From Rhizobium sp. BK196 (lineage in GTDB: Bacteria > Pseudomonadota > Alphaproteobacteria > Rhizobiales > Rhizobiaceae), in assembly GCF_014193255.1 (NCBI RefSeq), contig NZ_JACHZB010000003.1, positions 620,001-684,000 on the forward strand: a stretch of 64,000 nt of DNA, read 5' to 3'. Positions 50,735 through 59,950 of this stretch are shown here, piece by piece; the first letter of the stretch is position 1, and every line of letters starts with the position of its first letter. The translations under genes and the position numbers were made by a program. The notes under the pieces are model-generated. The model saw nothing but the letters and a program-made list of their open reading frames with translations, did no database searches and had not been told where the DNA came from.

Positions 50735-52360
50735 TCAGCCCGCTTTGGCGTCGATCATGGCAATGAGCGTGCGCAGGCGATCGGCCTCGTAGGACGGCTT
50801 GTCGGGACGCAATCTCGCGATGCGGGGGAAGCGCATGGCGACGCCTGACTTGTGGCGGGTGGAGCGATTGATCCCCTCGAAGGCGACTTCCACCACGAAG
50901 CCGAACTCCTTGTCCGCACGCACTGCCCTGACTGGGCCGAAGCGTTCGGTCGTATTATTGCGCACGAACTTGTCCAGCACTTCGAGCTCGGCATCGGTGA
51001 AGCCGAAATACGCCTTGCCAACCGGGACGAGCTGTTCCCCATCCTCGTCCTCCGCCCAAACGCCGAAGGTGAAATCCGAATAATAGCTGGAACGCTTGCC
51101 GTGGCCGCGCTGGGCATACATCAGCACGGCGTCGACATTATAGGGGTTGCGCTTCCACTTGAACCACGGCCCCTTCATGCGACCGGCCTGATAGATGCTG
51201 TCGCGGCGCTTGATCATTACGCCTTCGATGACGGGATCGGGCGGCGCGGCCCGCAGATCGTCCAGCTGCTCCCAGGTCGAGAAAGGCACGAGCGGTGAAA
51301 GATCGAAGCGATCGTGGGGCGCGTGCTCGATGATTTCGGAGAGACGGTCGCGGCGCTCGACATAATTCCTGCCGCGCACATCCTCCTCGCCGTCGAAGAG
51401 CATGTCATAGGCGCGGATGAAGGCTGGGTATTCGTCCAGCATCTTTGCCGTCACCGTCTTCCGGTTCAGGCGCTGCTGCAGATCGGAAAAAGTGCGGGTC
51501 GGACTATTGGAGCGCGCCGTGCCGCCGACCAGAAGCTCGCCATCGATGACACCGGAAAAGCTGATCGATTCCAGAATGTCCGGGAAGGCACCGGAGATAT
51601 CGTCGCCGGAACGGGAGTAAATCTTGCGTGTCTCTCCAGCGCGCGACAGCTGGACGCGGATGCCGTCCCATTTCCACTCGGCAGCGTAATCGGCAGGGTC
51701 GAGTGCACTCAGATCACCCTCCTCCACCGGATTGGCAAGCATGACGGAATGGAAGATGGCGGGCGTTGCGAGCACCGGCTTTCCTTCTCTGCCCTCAAGC
51801 CATTTGAAGAGCGATTCATAAGGCGGCTGCAGGCCGTGCCAGAGGGTCTCGATCTCCGTGACATCCTTGTCGCCAAGATCGGCGAGCGCCTGCTTGGCAA
51901 GCCGGGCGGAAACGCCAATGCGCAGCGCTCCGGTCGTGAGTTTGATGAAGGCGAAGCGACCGGAGGAATCGAGGCGGTCGAGCAGGTCGCGCACGAAGCC
52001 GCGCACCTCGGTGCGGCCGAGCGAATTCATCCTGACGACTACTTCCCCGAGGCGCGGCTGGGCAAATGCGGAGCGGTCGATATCGCGCTCGTTGTCCCAG
52101 ACCAGCGAGATGGTTTCGGCGAGGTCGCCGACATAATCATAGGAATAGTGGAAGAGCACCTCGTCCATGCGCTCCAGCACCAGATCGCGCAGCATGGCGG
52201 GCTTGACGTCGCGCACTTCGAGCGTGCCGGCGATGGCGGCAAGGCCGTAACCGCGGTCAGGGTCCGGCGTATCGCGGAAATAGTCGGTCAGAAGCTTCAG
52301 CTTGCCGTTGCGGCTGGGGGTGAGAACCAGGCGGTCGAGGAGATCGGCGAAAGCCTTCAT
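50735..52360 (-). CDS. ATP-dependent DNA ligase, damage-response type
   Basis: A 541-residue ATP-dependent DNA ligase of the LigB/Lhr-associated type (annotated elsewhere as cisplatin damage response ligase). An N-terminal DNA-binding domain (1-210) precedes the nucleotidyltransferase domain with EWKWDGIRVQ, where Lys230 takes AMP, then motifs GRNYVERRDRL, EGVMIKRRDSIY and GPWFKWKRN, and an OB-fold domain with RFPRIARLRPDK at the end. Upstream lies the gene for its usual exonuclease partner. The helicase and PdeM phosphoesterase that complete this set in many bacteria are not adjacent here. A GGAGG site supports the start. Confidence 0.93.
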   Translation of the reverse strand: MKAFADLLDRLVLTPSRNGKLKLLTDYFRDTPDPDRGYGLAAIAGTLEVRDVKPAMLRDLVLERMDEVLFHYSYDYVGDLAETISLVWDNERDIDRSAFAQPRLGEVVVRMNSLGRTEVRGFVRDLLDRLDSSGRFAFIKLTTGALRIGVSARLAKQALADLGDKDVTEIETLWHGLQPPYESLFKWLEGREGKPVLATPAIFHSVMLANPVEEGDLSALDPADYAAEWKWDGIRVQLSRAGETRKIYSRSGDDISGAFPDILESISFSGVIDGELLVGGTARSNSPTRTFSDLQQRLNRKTVTAKMLDEYPAFIRAYDMLFDGEEDVRGRNYVERRDRLSEIIEHAPHDRFDLSPLVPFSTWEQLDDLRAAPPDPVIEGVMIKRRDSIYQAGRMKGPWFKWKRNPYNVDAVLMYAQRGHGKRSSYYSDFTFGVWAEDEDGEQLVPVGKAYFGFTDAELEVLDKFVRNNTTERFGPVRAVRADKEFGFVVEVAFEGINRSTRHKSGVAMRFPRIARLRPDKPSYEADRLRTLIAMIDAKAG

Positions 52361-52386
52361 GTTGAGCCTCCGACCAAGGGAAAAGT

Positions 52387-52513
52387 CCCCTCCCCAACCC
52401 CTCCCCACAAGGGGGAGGGACTAGACTGCCGATGCCACCGGATCGCTTCAAAGGGAGCACCGAGGTTGAGGCGAAGGAGCCCCTCCCCCTTGTGGGGAGG
52501 GGTTGGGGAGGGG
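52387..52513. repeat. 33-bp perfect inverted repeat between two genes
   Basis: Arms 52387-52419 and 52481-52513 are exact complements, rich in CCCCTCCCC / GGGGAGGGG with ACAAG/CTTGT. The 61-nt centre contains no gene. It lies between the exonuclease and ligase genes. Translated, it gives the PSPTPPHKGEG-type peptides known from repeats scattered in Rhizobiales genomes. Confidence 0.85.
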
Positions 52514-52535
52514 GTTTCAGCCACGAACTCCATCC

Positions 52536-53546
52536 TCAATCCCCCTCATCCTCATAGCCGACCAGATGCAGCGGCTTGGCCTTGATGCCCTGCAGCTCGC
52601 ACCAGCGCACCAGAGCCTCCTCACGGCCGTGGGTGACCCAGACCTCCTGCGGGGCAAGTTCGGTGATCGTCTCGATCAGTTCCGGCCAATCGCAATGGTC
52701 CGAAATGACGAGCGGCAGTTCAACGCCGAGCTGCTTGGCGCGCTGGCGCACCATCATCCAGCCGGAGGCGAAGGACGGCAGCGGATCGTTGAAGCGGCGC
52801 GCCCAGCGGTCAGCAAAGGCCGAGGACGGCCCGATGACAACGGCACCCTTGAAGATAGACTTGTCACGACTTTCGATGGTTGCCGGCAATAGTTCGCCGA
52901 GATCGATACCTTGGCTCACGTAATAATCGCAGAGCCGTTCCATGGCGCCGTGGATATAGATCGGCTCGCGATAACCGGCATCGCGCAGCAGGCGGATGAC
53001 GCGCTGCGCTTTGCCGAGCGCGTAGGCGCCCACGAGGTGCGTGCGTTCCGGGAACTGGCGCAGCGATGCGAGAAGCTTGCCGGTCTCGTCGATCGGATCG
53101 GGATGGTGGAAGACCGGCAGGCCGAAGGTCGCCTCGGTGATGAAGACATCGCAGGGCACCGGCACATAGGCTTCGCAGGTCGGGTCGGGGCGGCGCTTGT
53201 AATCGCCCGATACGACGATGCGTGTGCCGTTCTTCTCGATGGCGATCTGCGCCGAGCCGAGTACATGGCCGGCAGGATGGAAACTTACGTTCACGCCGTT
53301 GACGACGAGTTCCTCCCCGAAAGCGACAGGCTGTTCGCTGGCTGAAAAACCGTCGCCGTAGCGGATGCGCATGATATCAAGCGTCTGGGCGGTGGCGAGC
53401 ACGTTCACGTGGCCCGGACGGGCATGGTCGGAATGGCCATGGGTAATGAGCGCCCGCTCCACCGGCCGCACCGGATCGACATAGAAGCCGCCTTCCGGGC
53501 AATAGAGCCCTTCGGGGGCGGGATAGAGCAGCGCGTCTGGTCTCAT
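52536..53546 (-). CDS. Ligase-associated exonuclease (metallo-beta-lactamase fold)
   Basis: A 336-residue nuclease of the beta-CASP/metallo-beta-lactamase fold. Motif 2 is THGHSDHARPGH (about 35-46), followed by HPAGHVLGSAQ and VSGDY, with a beta-CASP region SGWMMVRQRAK and a final SDHCDWPEL/ WVTHG. Homologues are annotated as ligase-associated DNA damage response exonuclease. It is paired with the ATP-dependent ligase downstream on the same strand, so the proteins probably act together in repair. A palindromic repeat of 127 bp separates them, which may reduce coupling. Confidence 0.9.
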   Translation of the reverse strand: MRPDALLYPAPEGLYCPEGGFYVDPVRPVERALITHGHSDHARPGHVNVLATAQTLDIMRIRYGDGFSASEQPVAFGEELVVNGVNVSFHPAGHVLGSAQIAIEKNGTRIVVSGDYKRRPDPTCEAYVPVPCDVFITEATFGLPVFHHPDPIDETGKLLASLRQFPERTHLVGAYALGKAQRVIRLLRDAGYREPIYIHGAMERLCDYYVSQGIDLGELLPATIESRDKSIFKGAVVIGPSSAFADRWARRFNDPLPSFASGWMMVRQRAKQLGVELPLVISDHCDWPELIETITELAPQEVWVTHGREEALVRWCELQGIKAKPLHLVGYEDEGD

Positions 53547-53674
53547 GACAGCAAAGATAGTGGGAAATGTGTTTTGCGCCAGAGGGATGGCGCGTGTCGC
53601 CTTTTCCTTCGTTGCATCAACCCATCAGTCTCGCTAGCTTCGCCCGCGCTGCAACAAGGAAGCGATCGAGGCGC

Positions 53675-54271
53675 ATGCGGACTGTTTTCGGATTTGGACT
53701 ACTGGCGCTCGGGCTGATGCTGCCTGCCGTGGCCTCGGCAACCGACTGGCAGCCGAGCGAAGAAGTGAAGGCCTATGCGATCACCGGCCGCACCGGCATG
53801 GAACTTTACCGGTCCATCGGCGAACACGGGCCGCAGGCTGGGCCAGGACGGGTGATCGCGCATACGACTTTCAAACTGACCTGGACGCGCAAATACGAAC
53901 AGCAGGGCAGCGCCTGCACTCTTACCTATGCGAAGCCGAAGCTCATCATCATCTACACATTGCCGAAAGCGCCAAGCGACCTCCCGGCCGCAACCAAGGC
54001 AAGCTGGGAGAGCTTCATCTCCGGTGTGCGCACCCATGAGCGCTGGCATGGCGAGACGATCATCGAAATGGTCAAGGAGATCGAGACGCTGAGCAACGGC
54101 TTCTCCGTGCCCGACGATCCCGGCTGCAAGAAGATCAGGCCGGAGCTGACGGTGCGGCTCGGAGAGCTCTCCAACAGGCAGCGGCAGCGCGGCCGGGATT
54201 TCGACCGCGTGGAAATGAGCGAGGGCGGCAATATCCAGCAGCTCATCCTGAAGCTGGTGAACGGTCCCTGA
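53675..54271 (+). CDS. DUF922 secreted protease-like protein
   Basis: A 198-residue protein with a signal peptide (RTVFGFGLLALGLMLPAVASA). The mature part matches DUF922, a predicted secreted zinc protease: GVRTHERWHGETIIEM contains H-E-R-W-H, a variant of HExxH with the catalytic Glu. Two cysteines (SACTLT, PGCKK) may form a disulfide. AAGGA lies upstream of the ATG at 53675; the longer frame from 53567 lacks a signal. Activity is not proven in this family. Confidence 0.85.
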   Translation: MRTVFGFGLLALGLMLPAVASATDWQPSEEVKAYAITGRTGMELYRSIGEHGPQAGPGRVIAHTTFKLTWTRKYEQQGSACTLTYAKPKLIIIYTLPKAPSDLPAATKASWESFISGVRTHERWHGETIIEMVKEIETLSNGFSVPDDPGCKKIRPELTVRLGELSNRQRQRGRDFDRVEMSEGGNIQQLILKLVNGP

Positions 54272-54276
54272 CCGGT

Positions 54277-54843
54277 TCAGAGCGCGGCGAGGAAAGCGTC
54301 GACGCGGCTCCATGTAGCTTCCGCCGCCTTTGCGTCATAGTCAGGCAGCGACGGATCGGTATAGAGATGACCGACGCCGGGATAGAGGAAGACCTCAAGG
54401 GCGATATTGGCTCTTGCGGCATGCGCGCGCCACGGAGCCACCTCGTCCGCCGGCGCGAACTCGTCGGGCTCTGCCAGGTGGACCTGAAGCGGAATGCCTT
54501 CGCGCGCATTGGCAGGAATTTCTGCGATACCGTGCAGCAAGAGAATGCCGGCCGCTTGCGGTCGGCCTGGCCAGAGGCTTGCCGCTACGCCTGCTCCCAT
54601 GGAGAAGCCGCCGAGGACGGCCGAGGACGGCAAGTCGGTGACCGCTTTTTCAGCACGCTTGCAAAGTTCGGGCCAGCCAATCTCTTTCTTGAAGGCGAAG
54701 CCTTCTTCGAGGGTGCGCCCTACCCTGCCCTCATAGAGATCGGGCGCGATCACCTGATGGCCCGCCGCGCGCAGGCGCTCAGCCGCGTCCCGCTCAAGCG
54801 ACCGAAACCCGTAGACCGAATGAAAAAGGACAATCGCCGCCAT
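54277..54843 (-). CDS. Dienelactone hydrolase-family protein
   Basis: A 188-residue alpha/beta hydrolase. The nucleophile region is GGFSMGAGVA (normally GxCxGG or GxSxG), the acid LAEPDEFAP and the His GVGHLYTDPSLPDYD, so a Ser-Asp-His triad appears instead of the classical Cys. The substrate is unknown. GGGAGG upstream supports the start at 54843. It is convergent with the DUF922 gene and divergent from GDPD. Confidence 0.85.
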   Translation of the reverse strand: MAAIVLFHSVYGFRSLERDAAERLRAAGHQVIAPDLYEGRVGRTLEEGFAFKKEIGWPELCKRAEKAVTDLPSSAVLGGFSMGAGVAASLWPGRPQAAGILLLHGIAEIPANAREGIPLQVHLAEPDEFAPADEVAPWRAHAARANIALEVFLYPGVGHLYTDPSLPDYDAKAAEATWSRVDAFLAAL

Positions 54844-54979
54844 CGCTACCTCCCTGTTTTGCGGGCTAAACATAGGGTTTCTGCAACGTGAAGGCGAGCC
54901 TTTACCCACAAAAGCCCTGAATGAGCCCAAGAACCACCGGAATCACTTTTTAGCCATTTGCCGAGCAGGAGCGGAGGGG

Positions 54980-56020
54980 ATGATGAGACGCAAGCTCAAA
55001 TATACCGGCATGGCGGTTCTTATCTTTGCCGCCGCAGTTTATGTCAACAATACCAGCTTTTTAGCCGAACATCGCGAGGGTAAGCCATTGCTTCTGGCGC
55101 ATCGCGGCATCGCCCAGCGTTTCGACGAAACGGACCTCAAGAACGACACCTGCACTGCCGCGCGCATGCTGCCGCCGAAACATGACTATCTGGAAAATAC
55201 CATCCGCTCCATGCAGGCGGGATTCGATGCCGGCGCCGACGTTGTGGAGATCGACGTGCATCCGACGACGGACGGACAATTTGCCGTCTTCCACGACTGG
55301 ACGCTCGATTGCCGCACGAACGGTCATGGCGTCACGCGCGAACATTCCATGGCTGAGATGAAGACACTCGATATCGGTTACGGCTATACGGCCGATGGCG
55401 GCAAGAGTTTCCCGTTCCGCGGCAAAGGCGTCGGCCTGATGCCCGCCCTTGACGAGGTTCTTTCCACCTTCCCGGACAAACATCTGCTCATCAATGTCAA
55501 AAGCCGCGATCCCTTGGAGGGCGAAAAACTCGCGGCCGTGCTGAATGGCCTGCCGGCTGAGCGGCGCGCCAGGATCATCGTTTATGGCGGCAACGAGCCG
55601 ATCGGTCGGCTCCGGCAATTGGCGCCCGATATCCGCACCGCCTCACGCGCCAGCCTGATGGGCTGCCTTACCGGCTATATCGGCTACGGCTGGACGGGTA
55701 TTCTGCCTGGCGATTGCAAGAATGCGATGATGCTGGTTCCAATCAACTACGCGCCATGGCTGTGGGGCTGGCCGGACAGGTTCCTCAACCGGATGCAGGG
55801 TGCCAATACCCAGGTCTTCGTCATCGGCCCCTATCACGGCGGCGGTTTTTCGACAGGTATCGACAATGCCGAACGCTTCGCGCAACTGCCTGCCAGTTAT
55901 TCCGGCGGCATATGGACGAACGAGATCGAGACAATCGCCGATCTGATGAGTGATCAGGTGCCTCGCGCCAGCAGCATGACGACGATATCTTCCGGTGCGA
56001 CAGGCCTGGAGAAGCGATAG
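54980..56020 (+). CDS. Glycerophosphodiester phosphodiesterase family
   Basis: A 346-residue envelope protein: an N-terminal anchor (about 8-26) and then a GDPD TIM barrel. The active-site pieces are LLLAHRGIAQ (His about 41, Arg), ENTIRSMQAGFDAGADVVEIDVH (Glu about 73; Glu-Asp about 91), and FHDWTLDCRTNGHG. The family hydrolyses glycerophosphodiesters to glycerol 3-phosphate. The C-terminus is longer than in cytosolic UgpQ. Its last 67 bp overlap the end of the convergent GGDEF/EAL gene. Confidence 0.9.
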   Translation: MMRRKLKYTGMAVLIFAAAVYVNNTSFLAEHREGKPLLLAHRGIAQRFDETDLKNDTCTAARMLPPKHDYLENTIRSMQAGFDAGADVVEIDVHPTTDGQFAVFHDWTLDCRTNGHGVTREHSMAEMKTLDIGYGYTADGGKSFPFRGKGVGLMPALDEVLSTFPDKHLLINVKSRDPLEGEKLAAVLNGLPAERRARIIVYGGNEPIGRLRQLAPDIRTASRASLMGCLTGYIGYGWTGILPGDCKNAMMLVPINYAPWLWGWPDRFLNRMQGANTQVFVIGPYHGGGFSTGIDNAERFAQLPASYSGGIWTNEIETIADLMSDQVPRASSMTTISSGATGLEKR

Positions 56021-58251
56021 CCCTGCGCCTCTTCGCATCCGGCATGACGCAGGAACTCCAGCTGCGCATCGGTTTCCACGCCTTCGGCGAGCACCGAGAG
56101 TTTGAGCGTCTGGGCGAGCGAAATGACGGCCGAGGCAATGGCGACGGCGGTCTTGTCCGCAGGCAGAGCCTCGACCAGCGAGCGGTCCATCTTCAGCCGG
56201 TCGAAGGGGAAGGTCTTCAGCGCCGCAAGCGAGGAATAGCCGGAACCGAAATCATCAATCGACAGGCGCACGCCGAGAGCACGCAACGACAGCATCATGG
56301 AGAGCGCGCGCGCAGCATCCTGCATGATAACGCTCTCGGTCACCTCCAGCTCGAGCCAGTGCGCGCTCAGGCGGTGGCTGTCGATCGCCTCGGCGACGTG
56401 AGAGGCGAAATCCGGATCGGCAAACTGCTTGGGCGAAACATTGACTGCAATAGTCAGCGGCGTCAGGCCCATATCCTGCCAGGCGCGAGCCTGACGACAG
56501 GCCTCGTTCAGTACCCAGAGACCGAGCGGCACGATGAGACCGGTTTCTTCGGCAAGGGGAATGAAATTGACGGGCGGTATCACACCCTTCGCCGGATGGT
56601 TCCAGCGCACCAGAGCTTCGAGGCCGGTGATGCGGCCGGTCGCGACATCGACCTGCGGCTGATAGAGCAGGAAAAGCTGGTTGGAAACGATCGCTTGGCG
56701 CAACTCCTCCTGCTCGCTGAGCGGCAGGTCGACGGGATTGCTCACGACGCCGTCGTGATATTGCAACGTATTCCCCCCAAGCTGCTTGGCGCGGTACATG
56801 GCGCGGTCGGCATTGGTGAGCAATTCTTCCGGTGTTGCGCCATCCCATGGGAAGGCGGCGATGCCGATGCTGGATGTGACAGCGATTTCCCCCGCCTCGG
56901 AGCGGACCGGCTTGGAAATCGCCTTCTGCAGCTCGCGCAGGCGCCGCATGATGCCAGCATCATGGCCGGACTGGTGGACGAGCACGACGAGGAATTCATC
57001 GCCGCCGAGACGCACGACCATATCGGAGGCGCGCACGCAGTTTGCCATGCGGGCAGCGGTCTCCTTGAGCACCTCGTCGCCGACGGTGTGCCCGCTCGTG
57101 TCATTGATTTCCTTGAAATTGTCGAGATCGATGTAGGCAACCGTGACCTTGCGGTTGTTGCGCCGGGCCTGATCGAGGATCTTCGCCATGCGCTCCTTCA
57201 GGAAGGCGCGGTTCGGCAGACCCGTCAGATCGTCATGATGGGCCATGAAATGGATGCGGTCATCGACGCGCTTGCGCTCGATAGCAATGCCGGCGATATG
57301 GGTGGCGAGCGCCACCAGCGTCATTTCGTGTTCGGTCGGGCGGCGCGTCTCTTTCGAATAAAGCGCGAAGGTGCCGAGCACATTCTTCTGCGAAGTGCAG
57401 ATCGGCGTGGACCAGCAGGAGCGGAAGCCGAACTGGCTGACCATCGCCCGGAAATCTTCCCAGAGCGGATCGGCCATGACGTCCTCAACGATGATGGTTT
57501 CGCCACGCCAGGCTGCCGTGCCACAAGAGCCCACCTTCGGGCCGATGGCAACGCCGTCGATCATACGGCTGTAGGCGCCGGGCAAATTGGGAGCCGCGCC
57601 GTGGTAGAGCCGTGTGCCCTCGCTGTCGAGCAGCAGCACGGAGCCGGAAATGCCGGTCATCTGCCGTTCGATCATCAACACCAGCGCCTCGAGTATCATC
57701 GGCAGCGGCTCATTGCGGGCGATCATTTCCAGTAGGTTCGCCTGACCGCGATAGAGCTCCTCCTGTCGCTTGCGCTCGGTGATGTCACGGGACACGCCAA
57801 TCAGGCCAACCACCTCGCCGTTATCGTTGCGCAACGGTATCTTCGAGGTCAGGCGACACACGGTGCCGCCACCTGGCAGGGGCACGAGTTCTTCCATGTC
57901 GATGCGGGGCTCGCCGCTCGACATGATTTCCTGCTCGATATCGAAATACCGGCGGGCCGTTTCAAAATCGAACATATCGAAATCGCGTTTGCCAGCGATC
58001 TCGGCAGCGTTCTCCAGCCCGTGGCTGCGCGCCACGACGGCATTGGCGAAGACGAAGCGGCTGTCGCGGTCCTTGACGTAAAGAAAATCGGGAAGCTCGT
58101 GGACGATCGCCTTGAGGCGGAGGTTTTCTATGCCTTCGGAAATATGATGGGCAGTCGCCGCCATCAAGGCTTCGGTGGCAGCCACGATACGCTGTGTCTC
58201 GGCACTGAAGCTGTCACCAGATTCCCAACGCCGGGCACCCATTTCATTCAT
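55954..58251 (-). CDS. PAS-GAF-GGDEF-EAL cyclic-di-GMP protein
   Basis: A soluble protein of about 765 residues. Order: PAS (about 45-160), GAF (about 175-325), GGDEF (about 335-505) and EAL (about 520-760). GGDEF is intact (416-420) with an RxxD inhibitory site five residues before it, so it could make c-di-GMP and be feedback-inhibited. The EAL domain has EALVRW, NVSPKQF, EVTES, DDFGSGYSSL and AEGVET, all needed for hydrolysis. It may switch between activities by PAS or GAF input. Start: GGGAG upstream of 58251; a second possible ATG at 58293 adds 14 residues. Confidence 0.92.
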   Translation of the reverse strand: MNEMGARRWESGDSFSAETQRIVAATEALMAATAHHISEGIENLRLKAIVHELPDFLYVKDRDSRFVFANAVVARSHGLENAAEIAGKRDFDMFDFETARRYFDIEQEIMSSGEPRIDMEELVPLPGGGTVCRLTSKIPLRNDNGEVVGLIGVSRDITERKRQEELYRGQANLLEMIARNEPLPMILEALVLMIERQMTGISGSVLLLDSEGTRLYHGAAPNLPGAYSRMIDGVAIGPKVGSCGTAAWRGETIIVEDVMADPLWEDFRAMVSQFGFRSCWSTPICTSQKNVLGTFALYSKETRRPTEHEMTLVALATHIAGIAIERKRVDDRIHFMAHHDDLTGLPNRAFLKERMAKILDQARRNNRKVTVAYIDLDNFKEINDTSGHTVGDEVLKETAARMANCVRASDMVVRLGGDEFLVVLVHQSGHDAGIMRRLRELQKAISKPVRSEAGEIAVTSSIGIAAFPWDGATPEELLTNADRAMYRAKQLGGNTLQYHDGVVSNPVDLPLSEQEELRQAIVSNQLFLLYQPQVDVATGRITGLEALVRWNHPAKGVIPPVNFIPLAEETGLIVPLGLWVLNEACRQARAWQDMGLTPLTIAVNVSPKQFADPDFASHVAEAIDSHRLSAHWLELEVTESVIMQDAARALSMMLSLRALGVRLSIDDFGSGYSSLAALKTFPFDRLKMDRSLVEALPADKTAVAIASAVISLAQTLKLSVLAEGVETDAQLEFLRHAGCEEAQGYRFSRPVAPEDIVVMLLARGT

Positions 58252-58472
58252 GACGCTGTTCTCCCGGTAACCGCAGCTGTCCACAATAGTCATAATTGAA
58301 ACCGCTTTCTAAAATAACGGGCATTTCCTTCGGGGTGCTTAAATGGAAAGGTGAACAAGACGACAATATCGGAACGGTTTGGTTTGCTACTCGACCGATG
58401 ATTATTCTTCCCCTGCGGATATGCGTCAAAAAGAGACACTTCTGCTGGCATGAATCCTGCGTGGACACCGCT

Positions 58473-59855
58473 ATGAAGAAGGATTTCACCGAATTCTCCC
58501 GACGGGATATACTTGGCATGGCAGCAGCCACCGCAGCAGCCATGCTGGCGCCGCGCGCTTTTGCTGCTCCGCTCGGTGCGGAACAGTCTGACCTGCGCGG
58601 TGCGATCGATACGGTGCAGTATCGCGCCATTCCCGAAAGCGGCGAACAGACGAACCGTAACCTGCAGCAAATGATCGGGAAAGCGGCGCGCGAGAACGTG
58701 CCGGTCTTCCTGCCGCCAGGCACCTACCGCATCTCCAACCTGACGTTGCCGGACAATACGCGCATCATTGGCGTGCCCGGTGCGACGCGGATCGTCTATA
58801 CCGGAGAAGGACACCTCTTCGCCGCTGAAAATAGCGGCCGTATCGAACTTTCCAATCTGGTCATCGACGGATCGAACCGCTGGCTCGCGGACTATGCCGG
58901 CGCTCTCATCCAGTTCACCGGCATCAGTGAGGTGCTGATCGACAATTGCGAGATCGTCGGCAGCCGGAAGCATGCGCTGCAGCTCGAGCGCTGCAGCGGG
59001 CGGATCGAGCGCAGTAGGATCTCCGGCGCAGGGCAGTCTGGCATCTATGCCGTGGAATCTTCGGGGCTTTCGATATCAGGCAATACGGTTTCGGACTGCG
59101 GCAATGGCGGCATTCTGGTCCATCGCTGGAAGAAGGCCGAGGATGGTACGATCGTTTCTGGCAACCGTGTTTTCAACATCCGAGCCAATGACGGCGGCAC
59201 CGGCGAAAACGGCAATGGCATCAATATCTTCCGCGCCGATGGCGTGACGGTGACTGATAACCAGATTTCCGATTGCGCCTTCACCGCGATCCGGGCCAAT
59301 TCCGGCTCCAACATCCTCATCAGCAACAACCAGTGCCGGCGCTCCGGCGAGACGGCGATCTATGTGGAATTCGAGTTCGTCGGCGCCGTCGTTTCAGGCA
59401 ACATGATCGACGGGGCGGCAAACGGCATCTCCATTGCAAATTTCGACCAGGGAGGCCGGTTGGCGAGCGTGACGGGAAATGTTATCCGCAATCTGACGCT
59501 CAAAGGCCCCTACAAGCACGAGGTCGGCTTCGGTATCGGCATTGCGGCGGAGGCTGATACGCTCGTATCAGGCAATGTCATCGAGGATGCGCCGCGCTGG
59601 GGGTTGCAGATCGGCTGGGGGCCTTATCTGCGCAATGTCGTCGTCAGCGGCAATGTGGTGCGCAAGTCGCCGGTCGGTTGCGCGGTCTCCGTTGCTGAAG
59701 GCGCGGGTTCGGCCGTCATCTGCGACAATATTTTTCAGGAGATGGGCAAGGGCGCCGTCATGGGGTTCGAATGGGACAAGCAGGTTTCGGACGAGCTTGC
59801 CGACAACAGCTCCCGCTATAAGCAGCTGACAGTCGAACGAAACCGGACTTCCTGA
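58473..59855 (+). CDS. Tat-exported right-handed beta-helix protein (TIGR03808-like)
   Basis: A 460-residue protein. It has a twin-arginine signal (SRRDILGMAAATAAAMLAPRAFA), then a right-handed parallel beta-helix made of many short repeats such as GISEVLIDNCEI, GLSISGNTVSD and GVTVTDNQISD, each with a G-x-x-I/V-x-x-N pattern. This matches the uncharacterised rhizobial family TIGR03808. Similar folds bind or cut polysaccharide, but no catalytic residues can be named. It is divergent from the GGDEF/EAL gene, which hints at, but does not show, a surface or biofilm role. Confidence 0.85.
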   Translation: MKKDFTEFSRRDILGMAAATAAAMLAPRAFAAPLGAEQSDLRGAIDTVQYRAIPESGEQTNRNLQQMIGKAARENVPVFLPPGTYRISNLTLPDNTRIIGVPGATRIVYTGEGHLFAAENSGRIELSNLVIDGSNRWLADYAGALIQFTGISEVLIDNCEIVGSRKHALQLERCSGRIERSRISGAGQSGIYAVESSGLSISGNTVSDCGNGGILVHRWKKAEDGTIVSGNRVFNIRANDGGTGENGNGINIFRADGVTVTDNQISDCAFTAIRANSGSNILISNNQCRRSGETAIYVEFEFVGAVVSGNMIDGAANGISIANFDQGGRLASVTGNVIRNLTLKGPYKHEVGFGIGIAAEADTLVSGNVIEDAPRWGLQIGWGPYLRNVVVSGNVVRKSPVGCAVSVAEGAGSAVICDNIFQEMGKGAVMGFEWDKQVSDELADNSSRYKQLTVERNRTS

Positions 59856-59950
59856 GCGCTATCAAAAGCTTTCATCGACATATCATCCGCAGGCGCTTTG
59901 TTCGCGGCGGTGCTGGCTTTAGGGTCTGCGCATCGAGGAGAGGACATGCC

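Noticed and set aside
56044-57735. A 563-codon plus-strand frame
   Set aside because: It is antisense to the GGDEF-EAL gene, whose reading is certain from its motifs.
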